A stretch of 5,856 bases of DNA from Bacillota bacterium (GTDB lineage Bacteria > Bacillota > Bacilli > Lactobacillales > Streptococcaceae), in contig JAJXWC010000152.1 in the NCBI GenBank assembly GCA_021781855.1, forward strand, positions 1 through 5,856, written 5' to 3'. The translations under genes and the position numbers were made by a program. The notes under the pieces are model-generated. The model did no database searches and was not told where the DNA came from. It saw only the letters and a program-made list of their open reading frames with translations. Below are positions 1-5,159 of the stretch, piece after piece; positions within the stretch are counted from its first letter, which is position 1; every line of letters starts with the position of its first letter.

Positions 1-61
1 AAAAGCTAAAGAAAAAGGTGCTAAAGCCTCACAAAAAGAAGCATCGGAGGTCGTGAAATGA
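1..61 (+). CDS. nupB: Nucleoside ABC transporter permease, C-terminal tail only (NupB-like, partial)
   Basis: Only the last 19 codons are present, read from base 2. They encode a lysine-rich hydrophilic tail (KAKEKGAKASQKEASEVVK) ending at TGA 59-61. The stop overlaps the ATG of the next gene as ATGA, so the two are translationally coupled. In Lactococcus the BmpA-NupABC nucleoside importer has two adjacent permease genes in the order bmpA-nupA-nupB-nupC. The next gene is clearly the second permease, so this tail is inferred to be NupB. A charged cytoplasmic C-terminus fits a membrane permease, but the tail carries no diagnostic motif and the call rests on position. Confidence 0.6.
   Translation, partial: KAKEKGAKASQKEASEVVK
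46..50 (+). promoter_or_regulatory. Ribosome binding site of nupC
   Basis: GGAGG lies seven bases before the ATG at 58, inside the last codons of the preceding gene. It supports ATG 58 as the start and coupled translation with the upstream permease. Confidence 0.8.
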
Positions 62-1011
62 ATCTCGTAGATACGCTACAAATTATCGTCGCAAATATGC
101 TCATTTACTCTACTCCTCTGATTTTCCCCTCTATTGGTGGTGTATTTTCAGAGCGCGGCGGAATCGTCAATGTCGGATTGGAAGGAATTATGACAATGGG
201 AGCTTTCAGTTCAGTTGTCTTTAACCTGACGACCGCAGGAATCTTCGGTAGTTTGACCCCGTGGCTTTCCATTTTCTTTGGAGCTCTAATTGGTGCAGTT
301 TTTGCTTCTTTGCACGCTGTTGCAACAGTCAATCTTCGCGCAGACCATATCGTTTCTGGTACAGTGCTCAACCTTATGGCACCAGCACTTGGTGTGTTCC
401 TCATTCAAGTCATTTATAATCAGGGACAAGTCAATATCAATCAGCAAATTGGCTATTGGAATTTCCCCTTGCTTTCAAACATTCCAGTGATTGGTCAAAT
501 CTTCTTTACCCAAACTTCTTTGCCTGGATTCCTCGCAATCCTTATTGCTTTTGTTGCTTGGTATGTTTTGTTTAAGACACGTTTCGGTCTGCGGTTGCGT
601 TCAGTTGGTGAAAATCCTCAAGCCGCAGATACTCTTGGAATTAATGTTTATGCTTATCGCTGGGCTGGTGTGCTGATTTCGGGTGTACTTGGCGGAGTCG
701 GCGGCGCAATTTATGCTCAAGCTATTTCAGGAAACTTTTCTGTTTCAACTATCGTCGGACAAGGCTTCATCAGTTTGGCTGCCATGATTTTCGGCAAATG
801 GAATCCAATTGGTGCAATGCTTGCTTCTTTACTCTTTGGACTTTCAACTTCGCTCGCCGTTGTCGGTGGACAAATTCCTGGAATCAAAGATATTCCGTCA
901 ACCTTCCTCCAAATGTTGCCTTATGTCATTACGATTGTTGTCTTAGCACTCTTCCTTGGAAAAGCTGTTGCACCAAAAGCCGATGGCACAAACTACATCA
1001 AATCAAAATAG
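58..1011 (+). CDS. nupC: Nucleoside ABC transporter permease (NupC, BPD_transp_2 family)
   Basis: This 317-residue integral membrane subunit belongs to a BMP-type nucleoside importer. In Lactococcus the complex comprises the lipoprotein BmpA, the ATPase NupA and permeases NupB and NupC, and it takes up purine and pyrimidine nucleosides. The protein has about eight hydrophobic segments. Near the N-terminus is the family-typical stretch FSERGGIVNVGLEGIMTMGA (about residues 30-49). The cytoplasmic coupling-loop motif GENPQAAD lies at residues 184-191, followed by LGIN and a glycine-rich segment GVLGGVGGAIYA. Length is normal for the family. The start at 58 is supported by GGAGG and by the ATGA overlap with the upstream permease. 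A terminator follows directly, so this is the last gene of its operon. Sugar permeases share the fold, but the N-terminal signature favours the nucleoside branch. Confidence 0.88.
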   Translation: MNLVDTLQIIVANMLIYSTPLIFPSIGGVFSERGGIVNVGLEGIMTMGAFSSVVFNLTTAGIFGSLTPWLSIFFGALIGAVFASLHAVATVNLRADHIVSGTVLNLMAPALGVFLIQVIYNQGQVNINQQIGYWNFPLLSNIPVIGQIFFTQTSLPGFLAILIAFVAWYVLFKTRFGLRLRSVGENPQAADTLGINVYAYRWAGVLISGVLGGVGGAIYAQAISGNFSVSTIVGQGFISLAAMIFGKWNPIGAMLASLLFGLSTSLAVVGGQIPGIKDIPSTFLQMLPYVITIVVLALFLGKAVAPKADGTNYIKSK

Positions 1012-1017
1012 TCATTC

Positions 1018-1041
1018 AAACCTGCTAATAAGCAGGTTTTT
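1018..1041 (+). terminator. Rho-independent terminator of the nup operon
   Basis: AAACCTGCT pairs with AGCAGGTTT around an AATA loop and runs into TTTTT, starting seven bases after the nupC stop. No convincing promoter is visible between this hairpin and the next gene, so some read-through into that gene is possible. Confidence 0.85.
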
Positions 1042-1063
1042 GAAAATATGAAAAGGAAAATTT

Positions 1064-1468
1064 ATGATTACAGGACTTTCAGTCAATTTATTCGTTTCTG
1101 ATAGCGAAAAAGCCTTTGCATTTTATCGTAAAGTTTACGATGCAAGGCTTATAGATGATTATTTTAATTTGCCACTTGGAGAAAAGAACTGTCGTTTGAA
1201 AATTGGGGAATTTCAATTTGCTTTGGCAGATGAAAATATCGCGTGGGGTTCTCAATCTCCTTTAAGTCGTGGCGGTGTTTCCATTTGTATTCAATTATTT
1301 TTGGAAAATTTGGATGAAGTTTTAGAAAAAGCCATTGCGGCTGGTGCAAAATTTACAGCACCTTCTTCGACTGCCCAGCCCAAATTTTTACACCCAGATG
1401 GTTTTATTTTTGCTAATGTTGAAGACCCGTTTGGGCATATTTGGTCTTTGACAGCATTGTCAAAATGA
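1064..1468 (+). CDS. VOC-superfamily (glyoxalase/bleomycin-resistance/dioxygenase fold) protein
   Basis: This is a 134-residue single-domain soluble protein. Its N-terminal strand-helix (GLSVNLFVSDSEKAFAFYRKVYDA) and C-terminal DPFGHIWSL motif are typical of the PhnB/YdhE-like branch of the VOC superfamily. The pattern fits two beta-alpha-beta-beta-beta half-modules, with the second half starting near residue 70 (GGVSICIQLFLENLDEVLEKAIAAGAKF). The usual first-strand metal ligand position appears to be Asn8 instead of His, so metal use is uncertain. The start is supported by AAAAGGA at 1051-1057, six bases before ATG 1064. The gene lies between two terminators and looks monocistronic or fed by read-through from nupC. 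The substrate cannot be told from sequence; antibiotic resistance should not be assumed. Confidence 0.8.
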   Translation: MITGLSVNLFVSDSEKAFAFYRKVYDARLIDDYFNLPLGEKNCRLKIGEFQFALADENIAWGSQSPLSRGGVSICIQLFLENLDEVLEKAIAAGAKFTAPSSTAQPKFLHPDGFIFANVEDPFGHIWSLTALSK

Positions 1469-1502
1469 AAAAGATTCTGCTCAACGGAGTAGAATCTTTT
1501 TT
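1468..1502. terminator. Strong, probably bidirectional terminator between convergent genes
   Basis: The arm AAAAAGATTCTGCTC (1468-1482) pairs with GAGTAGAATCTTTTT (1487-1501) around AACG, giving a 15-bp stem with one G-U pair. The plus strand ends in six T. The minus strand ends in five T, because the left arm opens with five A. It overlaps the last base of the VOC gene stop. It lies 20 bases beyond the end of the convergent permease gene, so it probably ends both transcripts. Confidence 0.88.
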
Positions 1503-1522
1503 AAACTCTTGTGCTTAGCAAA

Positions 1523-2458
1523 TCACTTCAGATGGTATTTGACAAATCTCGTAAAGTAAATATAACCACCTATAAGAGAAACGACTAAAATAGATAATAT
1601 AATTCCTATTGATACTTCCACAGGTATCCTAGTGAAATTAGGCGTTAAATAAGTTGTTTTATTGATAATGCTACCATAAAGGTTTTTGACAGAATTGATA
1701 TAACTAAATTTCCACGGCTGTGGAATTACTAATTGTATGATTAGGAATGCAACTGTCAAAATTGCCGTGTTTTTAATGATTATGGCTATATTATACCAGA
1801 TTAGCCCGACAATTATTCCAATGGCAAGAGAAAGTCCTAATGCACTAAACAAGTCTGATATATTTATTGCTGCAGGAAACTTTGAAACTGAGAAAGTGAA
1901 GTAGCCAACATATCGTTTCACAATTAGGCTAGCAACTATACCAAATAAGATAAGCAAACTATAAAACAATGTTATACTTGCCAATAATATAGGGTATTTC
2001 CCTAAGATAACTTCTGATGATGTGAAATTGGATAGTTTTCTTCTGTATGTATCATTTGAGTAGTCATAACTCGCAATCATAATGGCAAGCAATCCTGAAG
2101 CAATAGGTAAAATAGGCATTCCTGCTGCCAAAAAGATATATCGAATAAAGCCAATTGGGTTAGTCTGTTGAACGGCATAATACATCTGGTCATAAGCAAA
2201 ATGAGTAGAATTATTGATTATTTGCCCCCCACCGCTTGAAGTAATATGATAACTTTCAGAAAGTTGTTTCAATAAATCTGCTTTGTTGACTTGGCCTACT
2301 GTATTTTTATAGAGAAGCTTTGTATTTTGGAAATCACTGATTATCTGAAACGATGAAGTAATTGTTACAAATATTGCTCCCAGAATAACCAAATACTTTT
2401 GTCTTGATTTCCAAAAGTATTTATTTTCCATTTTTACACTATTCATAAAATTCATCAT
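1523..2458 (-). CDS. ABC-2-type membrane permease of the peptide cassette (export or self-immunity)
   Basis: This 311-residue protein has six predicted membrane segments, at about residues 22-41, 108-130, 156-180, 203-228, 230-246 and 281-303. A soluble loop of about 65 residues (42-105) separates TM1 from TM2 and should face outside; it contains a Gly triplet at 76-78. This is the layout of ABC-2 permeases used in bacteriocin or lantibiotic immunity and in drug or peptide export. The ATPase gene directly upstream is its obvious partner. The start is ambiguous: in-frame ATGs occur at 2458, 2455, 2446 and 2431, and the first three lie inside the end of the ATPase gene. AGGGG lies 13 bases before ATG 2458, an unusually long gap, so re-initiation at the overlap is likely. 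ATG 2431 is only a few bases past the ATPase stop. I do not recognise a named family member. Confidence 0.75.
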   Translation of the reverse strand: MMNFMNSVKMENKYFWKSRQKYLVILGAIFVTITSSFQIISDFQNTKLLYKNTVGQVNKADLLKQLSESYHITSSGGGQIINNSTHFAYDQMYYAVQQTNPIGFIRYIFLAAGMPILPIASGLLAIMIASYDYSNDTYRRKLSNFTSSEVILGKYPILLASITLFYSLLILFGIVASLIVKRYVGYFTFSVSKFPAAINISDLFSALGLSLAIGIIVGLIWYNIAIIIKNTAILTVAFLIIQLVIPQPWKFSYINSVKNLYGSIINKTTYLTPNFTRIPVEVSIGIILSILVVSLIGGYIYFTRFVKYHLK

Positions 2459-3092
2459 AGATTACTACTAACCCCTTTTCTTTCCAATTTTCCACTTTCA
2501 CGATTTTATTTTGTACAATGGCATAAACGTTATCAACAAACTTTTCATAAAATTCAAAATGATGACCAGTTAAGATAATCAAATTATTCTCCGATTGCCT
2601 TTTTATCAGAGAGGACAAATTTCTCAGACTATCAAAATCTAAACCATTTGATATTTCATCTAATAAAACTAAATCTGGATTAGTCAGTTCCCATAAAATT
2701 AAACTCAATTTTTTTGTCTCACCCAAAGAGTACACTTTTAATTTCTTCTTCAATAGGGAATTTGAAAAATACTTTCCTGATATTTTATAGATAGTTTCTC
2801 TATCCGATTGACCAGAAAATATCATTAAATTATCTAGACCTGTCAAATTGCTATAAAAATTTTTATCATCGAAAATAGCAAACTGTTTGCAATGCTTAAT
2901 ATTCTTTTTTTCCAATTCTCCTTTGAATTTTGTAAAACCTAATATCATATTGATAAGTGTTGTTTTACCATAACCATTTGGAGCCAAGATAAAATTGGCT
3001 CCTCCTGATTCAAAATCAATATTTACAGAACTTAAAATTGCTCTATCTGAAAAATTTTTCGAAATATCTTTTAATGTTATCTTTTTTTTCAT
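2439..3092 (-). CDS. ABC transporter ATP-binding protein of the peptide cassette
   Basis: This 217-residue single nucleotide-binding domain resembles the BcrA-type ATPases paired with ABC-2 permeases. Walker A is APNGYGKT (37-44), with Ala in place of the usual first Gly. The Q-loop region reads IFDD (73-76), with Asp where Gln or Glu is usual, followed by a recognisable YSNLTGLDNL. The signature is YSLGET (121-126) in place of LSGGQ. Walker B is LVLLDE (141-146), followed by the D-loop NGLD. The switch His is H177 in LTGHH. Core catalytic residues (K43, D145, E146, H177) are kept, so it is probably active, but the signature is divergent. I chose ATG 3092 because it overlaps the stop of the peptide gene as TAATG and gives a normal MKKKITLKDI start. 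A GTG at 3104 would add four residues but sits only three bases from GGAGG. It overlaps the permease gene by up to 20 bases. Confidence 0.85.
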   Translation of the reverse strand: MKKKITLKDISKNFSDRAILSSVNIDFESGGANFILAPNGYGKTTLINMILGFTKFKGELEKKNIKHCKQFAIFDDKNFYSNLTGLDNLMIFSGQSDRETIYKISGKYFSNSLLKKKLKVYSLGETKKLSLILWELTNPDLVLLDEISNGLDFDSLRNLSSLIKRQSENNLIILTGHHFEFYEKFVDNVYAIVQNKIVKVENWKEKGLVVIYDEFYE

Positions 3093-3499
3093 TAAGAACC
3101 CCACGAACCTCCATACATTGTTACATGGTCATACCAAACCTGAGTAGAGTTGATAAGATTAACGCTCCCCCAAGGAGTAGGAACGCCTACTCCCATAATA
3201 TATGCAGAAGCCCAATCATGTTCTGAAGAAGTAGCGCTATACCGATAAATTCCATCTTTGGAGATATTGTCCGGAAAAATCCAGCCTGCTGTTTGCCAAG
3301 CCGTGGAAGAAACGACTTTCGAACGGTAGATATAACTATAAGAAACATAATCTTTAGACCACATTAATGGAGTGCCATGATAAAAAGTTGCAAGAGTATT
3401 GCTAGTACTTGCTTTAACATTCGGAGTACTTACAGACACTGCTCCCAGTAAAACGATGGCAGTTCCGAGAATGATAGACTTTTTGGTAATACTTTTCAT
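3092..3499 (-). CDS. Secreted aromatic-rich peptide precursor, candidate bacteriocin (weakly lactococcin-972-like)
   Basis: This is a 135-residue precursor. Residues 1-30 form a classical Sec signal peptide: MKSITKK, a hydrophobic core IILGTAIVLLGAVSV, and VKA before a likely cut at A30/S31. The mature part of about 105 residues has no cysteine, seven Trp (47, 68, 73, 96, 110, 122, 133) and ten Tyr, and ends GGSWGS. Residues 53-68 (SYSYIYRSKVVSSTAW) loosely resemble the YSNYHHGSKTHSATV segment of lactococcin 972 as I recall it. Sec-dependent secretion and a following ABC gene pair also fit that group. The resemblance is short and needs a gap, and the rest does not obviously align, so function is inferred mainly from context. 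AAAGGA about ten bases upstream supports ATG 3499. An alternative is a secreted cell-surface or competition protein of unknown activity. Confidence 0.7.
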   Translation of the reverse strand: MKSITKKSIILGTAIVLLGAVSVSTPNVKASTSNTLATFYHGTPLMWSKDYVSYSYIYRSKVVSSTAWQTAGWIFPDNISKDGIYRYSATSSEHDWASAYIMGVGVPTPWGSVNLINSTQVWYDHVTMYGGSWGS

Positions 3500-3508
3500 T
3501 TTTTAATA

Positions 3509-3516
3509 TTCCTTTC
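3509..3516 (-). promoter_or_regulatory. Ribosome binding site of the secreted peptide gene
   Basis: GAAAGGAA, read on the minus strand, lies about nine to ten bases before ATG 3499 and fixes that start. Confidence 0.7.
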
Positions 3517-3523
3517 AATTTAA

Positions 3524-3553
3524 GTTATACTTTTATTTTTGTTACAAAAAGAA
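3524..3553 (-). promoter_or_regulatory. Possible weak proximal promoter of the peptide operon
   Basis: On the minus strand, TATAAC (3529-3524) is preceded 18 bases earlier by TTCTTT (3553-3548). The -35 match is poor. If used, it would give a very short leader that bypasses the heptamer array. The distal promoter at 3755-3783 is a better match. Confidence 0.3.
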
Positions 3554-3636
3554 GCGAGAGACAAAAAGTAGATAGTTCAAGTCACCATCGCTCGAAACAA
3601 GCCAGCTAATAACAAACTCACAACTCTAGAAATTGT

Positions 3637-3752
3637 GCTTCTTGCTTCTTGCTTCTTGCTTCTTGCTTCTTGCTTCTTGCTTCTTGCTTCTTGCTTCTTG
3701 CTTCTTGCTTCTTGCTTCTTGCTTCTTGCTTCTTGCTTCTTGCTTCTTGCTT
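3637..3752 (-). repeat. Perfect heptanucleotide tandem array, 16 copies of AAGAAGC plus a partial copy
   Basis: The plus strand reads GCTTCTT sixteen times without a single mismatch from 3637 to 3748, then GCTT. On the minus strand, the direction of the peptide operon, the unit is AAGAAGC. Seven is not a multiple of three, and no start codon occurs inside the unit. The array is intergenic, 138 bases before the peptide start codon. Perfect identity of this many units is typical of a young or unstable simple-sequence array that changes length by strand slippage. It begins at the predicted transcription start of the distal promoter, so it should form the 5' end of that transcript. Confidence 0.97.
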
Positions 3753-3754
3753 TA

Positions 3755-3783
3755 AGGATACCACTTTCTTTTTAAGCTGTCAA
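3755..3783 (-). promoter_or_regulatory. Sigma-A-type promoter reading into the heptamer array
   Basis: On the minus strand, a perfect TTGACA (3783-3778) is followed after exactly 17 bases by TATCCT (3760-3755). The -10 is preceded by TGG, an extended -10 that can offset its two mismatches. The start of transcription would fall near 3747-3749, on the first repeat unit. The resulting leader before the peptide gene would be about 250 bases. Confidence 0.6.
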
Positions 3784-3884
3784 TAATTTATCTGTATTTT
3801 TAGTTAATTTTCTTATTTTTTAATTTAAATTCAAATCACTCATTTTATAATCTATTTTGATAACAATTTAAAGTTAAATACTAC
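3784..3884. other. AT-rich spacer between the ldh terminator and the peptide-operon promoter
   Basis: This stretch is almost entirely A and T. I see no gene, hairpin or convincing promoter in it beyond the -35 at its edge. A seven-codon ATG frame on the minus strand (MSDLNLN) has no ribosome binding site and is not called. The tract may act as an UP-like element for the promoter next to it, but that is inference. Confidence 0.5.
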
Positions 3885-3915
3885 AAAAAACACGAACCTC
3901 CAAGAAAGTTCGTGT
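3885..3915 (-). terminator. Rho-independent terminator of ldh
   Basis: ACACGAAC (3890-3897) pairs with GTTCGTGT (3908-3915) in an 8-bp stem with a ten-base loop. On the minus strand it is followed by TTTTTT (3890-3885). It starts eight bases beyond the ldh stop. It separates ldh from the peptide operon, which therefore needs its own promoter. Confidence 0.85.
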
Positions 3916-3922
3916 CTCTTTT

Positions 3923-4900
3923 TTAATTTTTGATTGCCGAAGCAAATTCTTCTTTAGAAAAAGCTTCCTCAATGATTGCTTTTAATTGCTCACCAGAAGC
4001 GCGCATTTTTTGGGCTTCTGCGTCATTGAGCGGAATATGAATCGGATTGATTACACCTTCTGCACCAACAACTGCGGGCTGTCCGAGATAGCAGCCTTCA
4101 ATACCGTAGTGACCATCTTGAAAAACAGATACAGGTAATACAGAATGTTCATCATCTAAAATTGCTTTTGTAATTCTAGCAAGGGCAACTGCAACGCCAT
4201 AGAATGTCGCTCCCTTTTTCGCAATGATTTCGTAAGCGGCATCACGCACACTTTCAAATAATTCGACAATCTCTTCTTCATTGAGATATTTGTTTTCTTG
4301 GAACCATTGTTCTAACTTCACCCCTGCAACATTGGCATGAGACCAAACAGCGAATTCTGAATCTCCATGTTCGCCCATAATGTAAGCGTGTACTGAACGC
4401 GCATCAACACCTATTTTTTCAGCCAAAGCATGACGGAAACGAGCAGTATCAAGTGAAGTACCAGAGCCGACAACACGGTTTCTTGGTAATCCTGAGAATT
4501 TCCAAGTGGCGTAGGTTAAAATATCAACAGGATTCGCAGCCACAAGAAAAACGCCATTAAATCCTGAAGCCATAATCGCAGTAACTACGCTTTTTGTAAT
4601 ACGCAAGTTTTTTTCTACCAAATCAAGTCGAGTTTCTCCTGGCTTTTGTGGTGCACCAGAAGTTAAAACAACTAGGTCAGCATCTGCTGCATCTGAATAA
4701 TCAGCCGAGTAAATCTTTTTAGGGGCAGTAAAAGCTAATGCGTGGCTCAAGTCCATTGCATCACCTTCTGTTTTTTCTTTAAAAATATCAACAATTCCCA
4801 ATTCTTGTGCAATTCCTTGATTGACTAGCGCAAAAGCGTATGATGAGCCAACGGCGCCATCACCAACAAGGATTACTTTTTTACGTTGTTTTTCAGCCAT
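3923..4900 (-). CDS. ldh: L-lactate dehydrogenase, FBP-activated type
   Basis: This cytoplasmic enzyme reduces pyruvate to L-lactate and regenerates NAD+, the last step of homolactic fermentation. At 325 residues it has the full family length. Visible motifs are the NAD-binding GDGAVGS (13-19) with Asp38 for NAD specificity, and the mobile loop GAPQKPGETR with Gln85 (pyruvate over oxaloacetate) and Arg91. Substrate and catalytic residues are Asp151, Arg154 (LDTARFR) and His178 in GEHGDSE. Arg156 and His171 match the two residues that bind fructose-1,6-bisphosphate in the Bacillus stearothermophilus enzyme, so allosteric activation is expected. The sequence closely resembles the L. lactis Las-operon Ldh, yet here the gene has its own promoter and terminator and no pyk or pfk beside it. 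Upstream of ATG 4900, GAAGGGA lies about 13 bases away, a longer spacing than usual, but the MAEKQRKKVILVGDG start is standard. Confidence 0.97.
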   Translation of the reverse strand: MAEKQRKKVILVGDGAVGSSYAFALVNQGIAQELGIVDIFKEKTEGDAMDLSHALAFTAPKKIYSADYSDAADADLVVLTSGAPQKPGETRLDLVEKNLRITKSVVTAIMASGFNGVFLVAANPVDILTYATWKFSGLPRNRVVGSGTSLDTARFRHALAEKIGVDARSVHAYIMGEHGDSEFAVWSHANVAGVKLEQWFQENKYLNEEEIVELFESVRDAAYEIIAKKGATFYGVAVALARITKAILDDEHSVLPVSVFQDGHYGIEGCYLGQPAVVGAEGVINPIHIPLNDAEAQKMRASGEQLKAIIEEAFSKEEFASAIKN

Positions 4901-4925
4901 AATTTTTTTAGTGTCCCTTCTTAAA

Positions 4926-4945
4926 ATGTAAGAAATGTTTTACAT
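4926..4945. promoter_or_regulatory. Near-palindrome at the start of the ldh transcript, candidate operator
   Basis: ATGTAA (4926-4931) and TTACAT (4940-4945) form inverted arms around an eight-base centre. Eight of ten symmetric positions match. It lies just downstream of the -10, over the predicted transcription start, a position typical of a repressor site. It has no central CG and is longer than a cre box, so it is not an obvious CcpA site. It is also not a clear match to the Rex consensus TTGTGAA-N4-TTCACAA. No regulator is assigned. Confidence 0.4.
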
Positions 4946-4950
4946 CACCT

Positions 4951-4959
4951 ATTATACCA
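4951..4959 (-). promoter_or_regulatory. Extended -10 promoter of ldh
   Basis: On the minus strand, TGGTATAAT is a perfect TATAAT (4956-4951) with the extended TGn. No good -35 exists at 16-18 bases (the 17-base position reads TAGTAA), which the extended -10 can make up for. The start of transcription should be near 4944, giving a leader of about 45 bases. Confidence 0.7.
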
Positions 4960-5128
4960 TTTTCCTTAACTCATTACTATTCTCAACTGTCATCATAATC
5001 ATAAAACTCATTTGATTGCTAGCAAGTCTATAATTAGCTGAAGTGCAAGCACCTTATAGAATGTTCCATGTCTCAGCCAGCTTACTTTAATAGCTTGACA
5101 ATACATGATTCTTGACATTTTAACATAG

Positions 5129-5159
5129 AAAAAACGCTCGAAAAAATCGAACGTTTTTT
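5129..5159. terminator. Terminator after the phosphoketolase gene (symmetric hairpin)
   Basis: AAAAAACG pairs with CGTTTTTT, and an inner TCGA/TCGA stem follows after one C/A mismatch, with a five-A loop. Both strands end in six T, so it can work both ways. On the minus strand it is the first convincing terminator after xfp, about 130 bases beyond that stop, and it insulates ldh from xfp transcription. Confidence 0.75.

Noticed and set aside
3038..3226. 62-codon plus-strand open frame opposite the ATPase/peptide junction.
   Set aside because: It is antisense to two well-supported genes and has no ribosome binding site or recognisable protein features.
3500..3636. T-box or other riboswitch in the long peptide-operon leader.
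   Set aside because: No AGGGTGG-type T-box motif, no terminator/antiterminator pair and no recognisable aptamer core are visible.
3637..3752. CRISPR array.
   Set aside because: Units are seven bases and directly abutting with no spacers, and no cas genes are present.
3637..3764. Reading frames through the heptamer array: a 48-codon minus-strand frame from GTG 3764 with KKQEARS repeats, and a plus-strand frame from GTG 3635 with a hydrophobic LLASCFL-type repeat.
   Set aside because: Neither has a ribosome binding site. The GTG at 3764 lies upstream of the predicted transcription start. The frames are open only because the unit contains no stop in any phase.
4926..4945. CcpA cre site.
   Set aside because: The arms are too far apart and the central CG of the cre consensus is missing.
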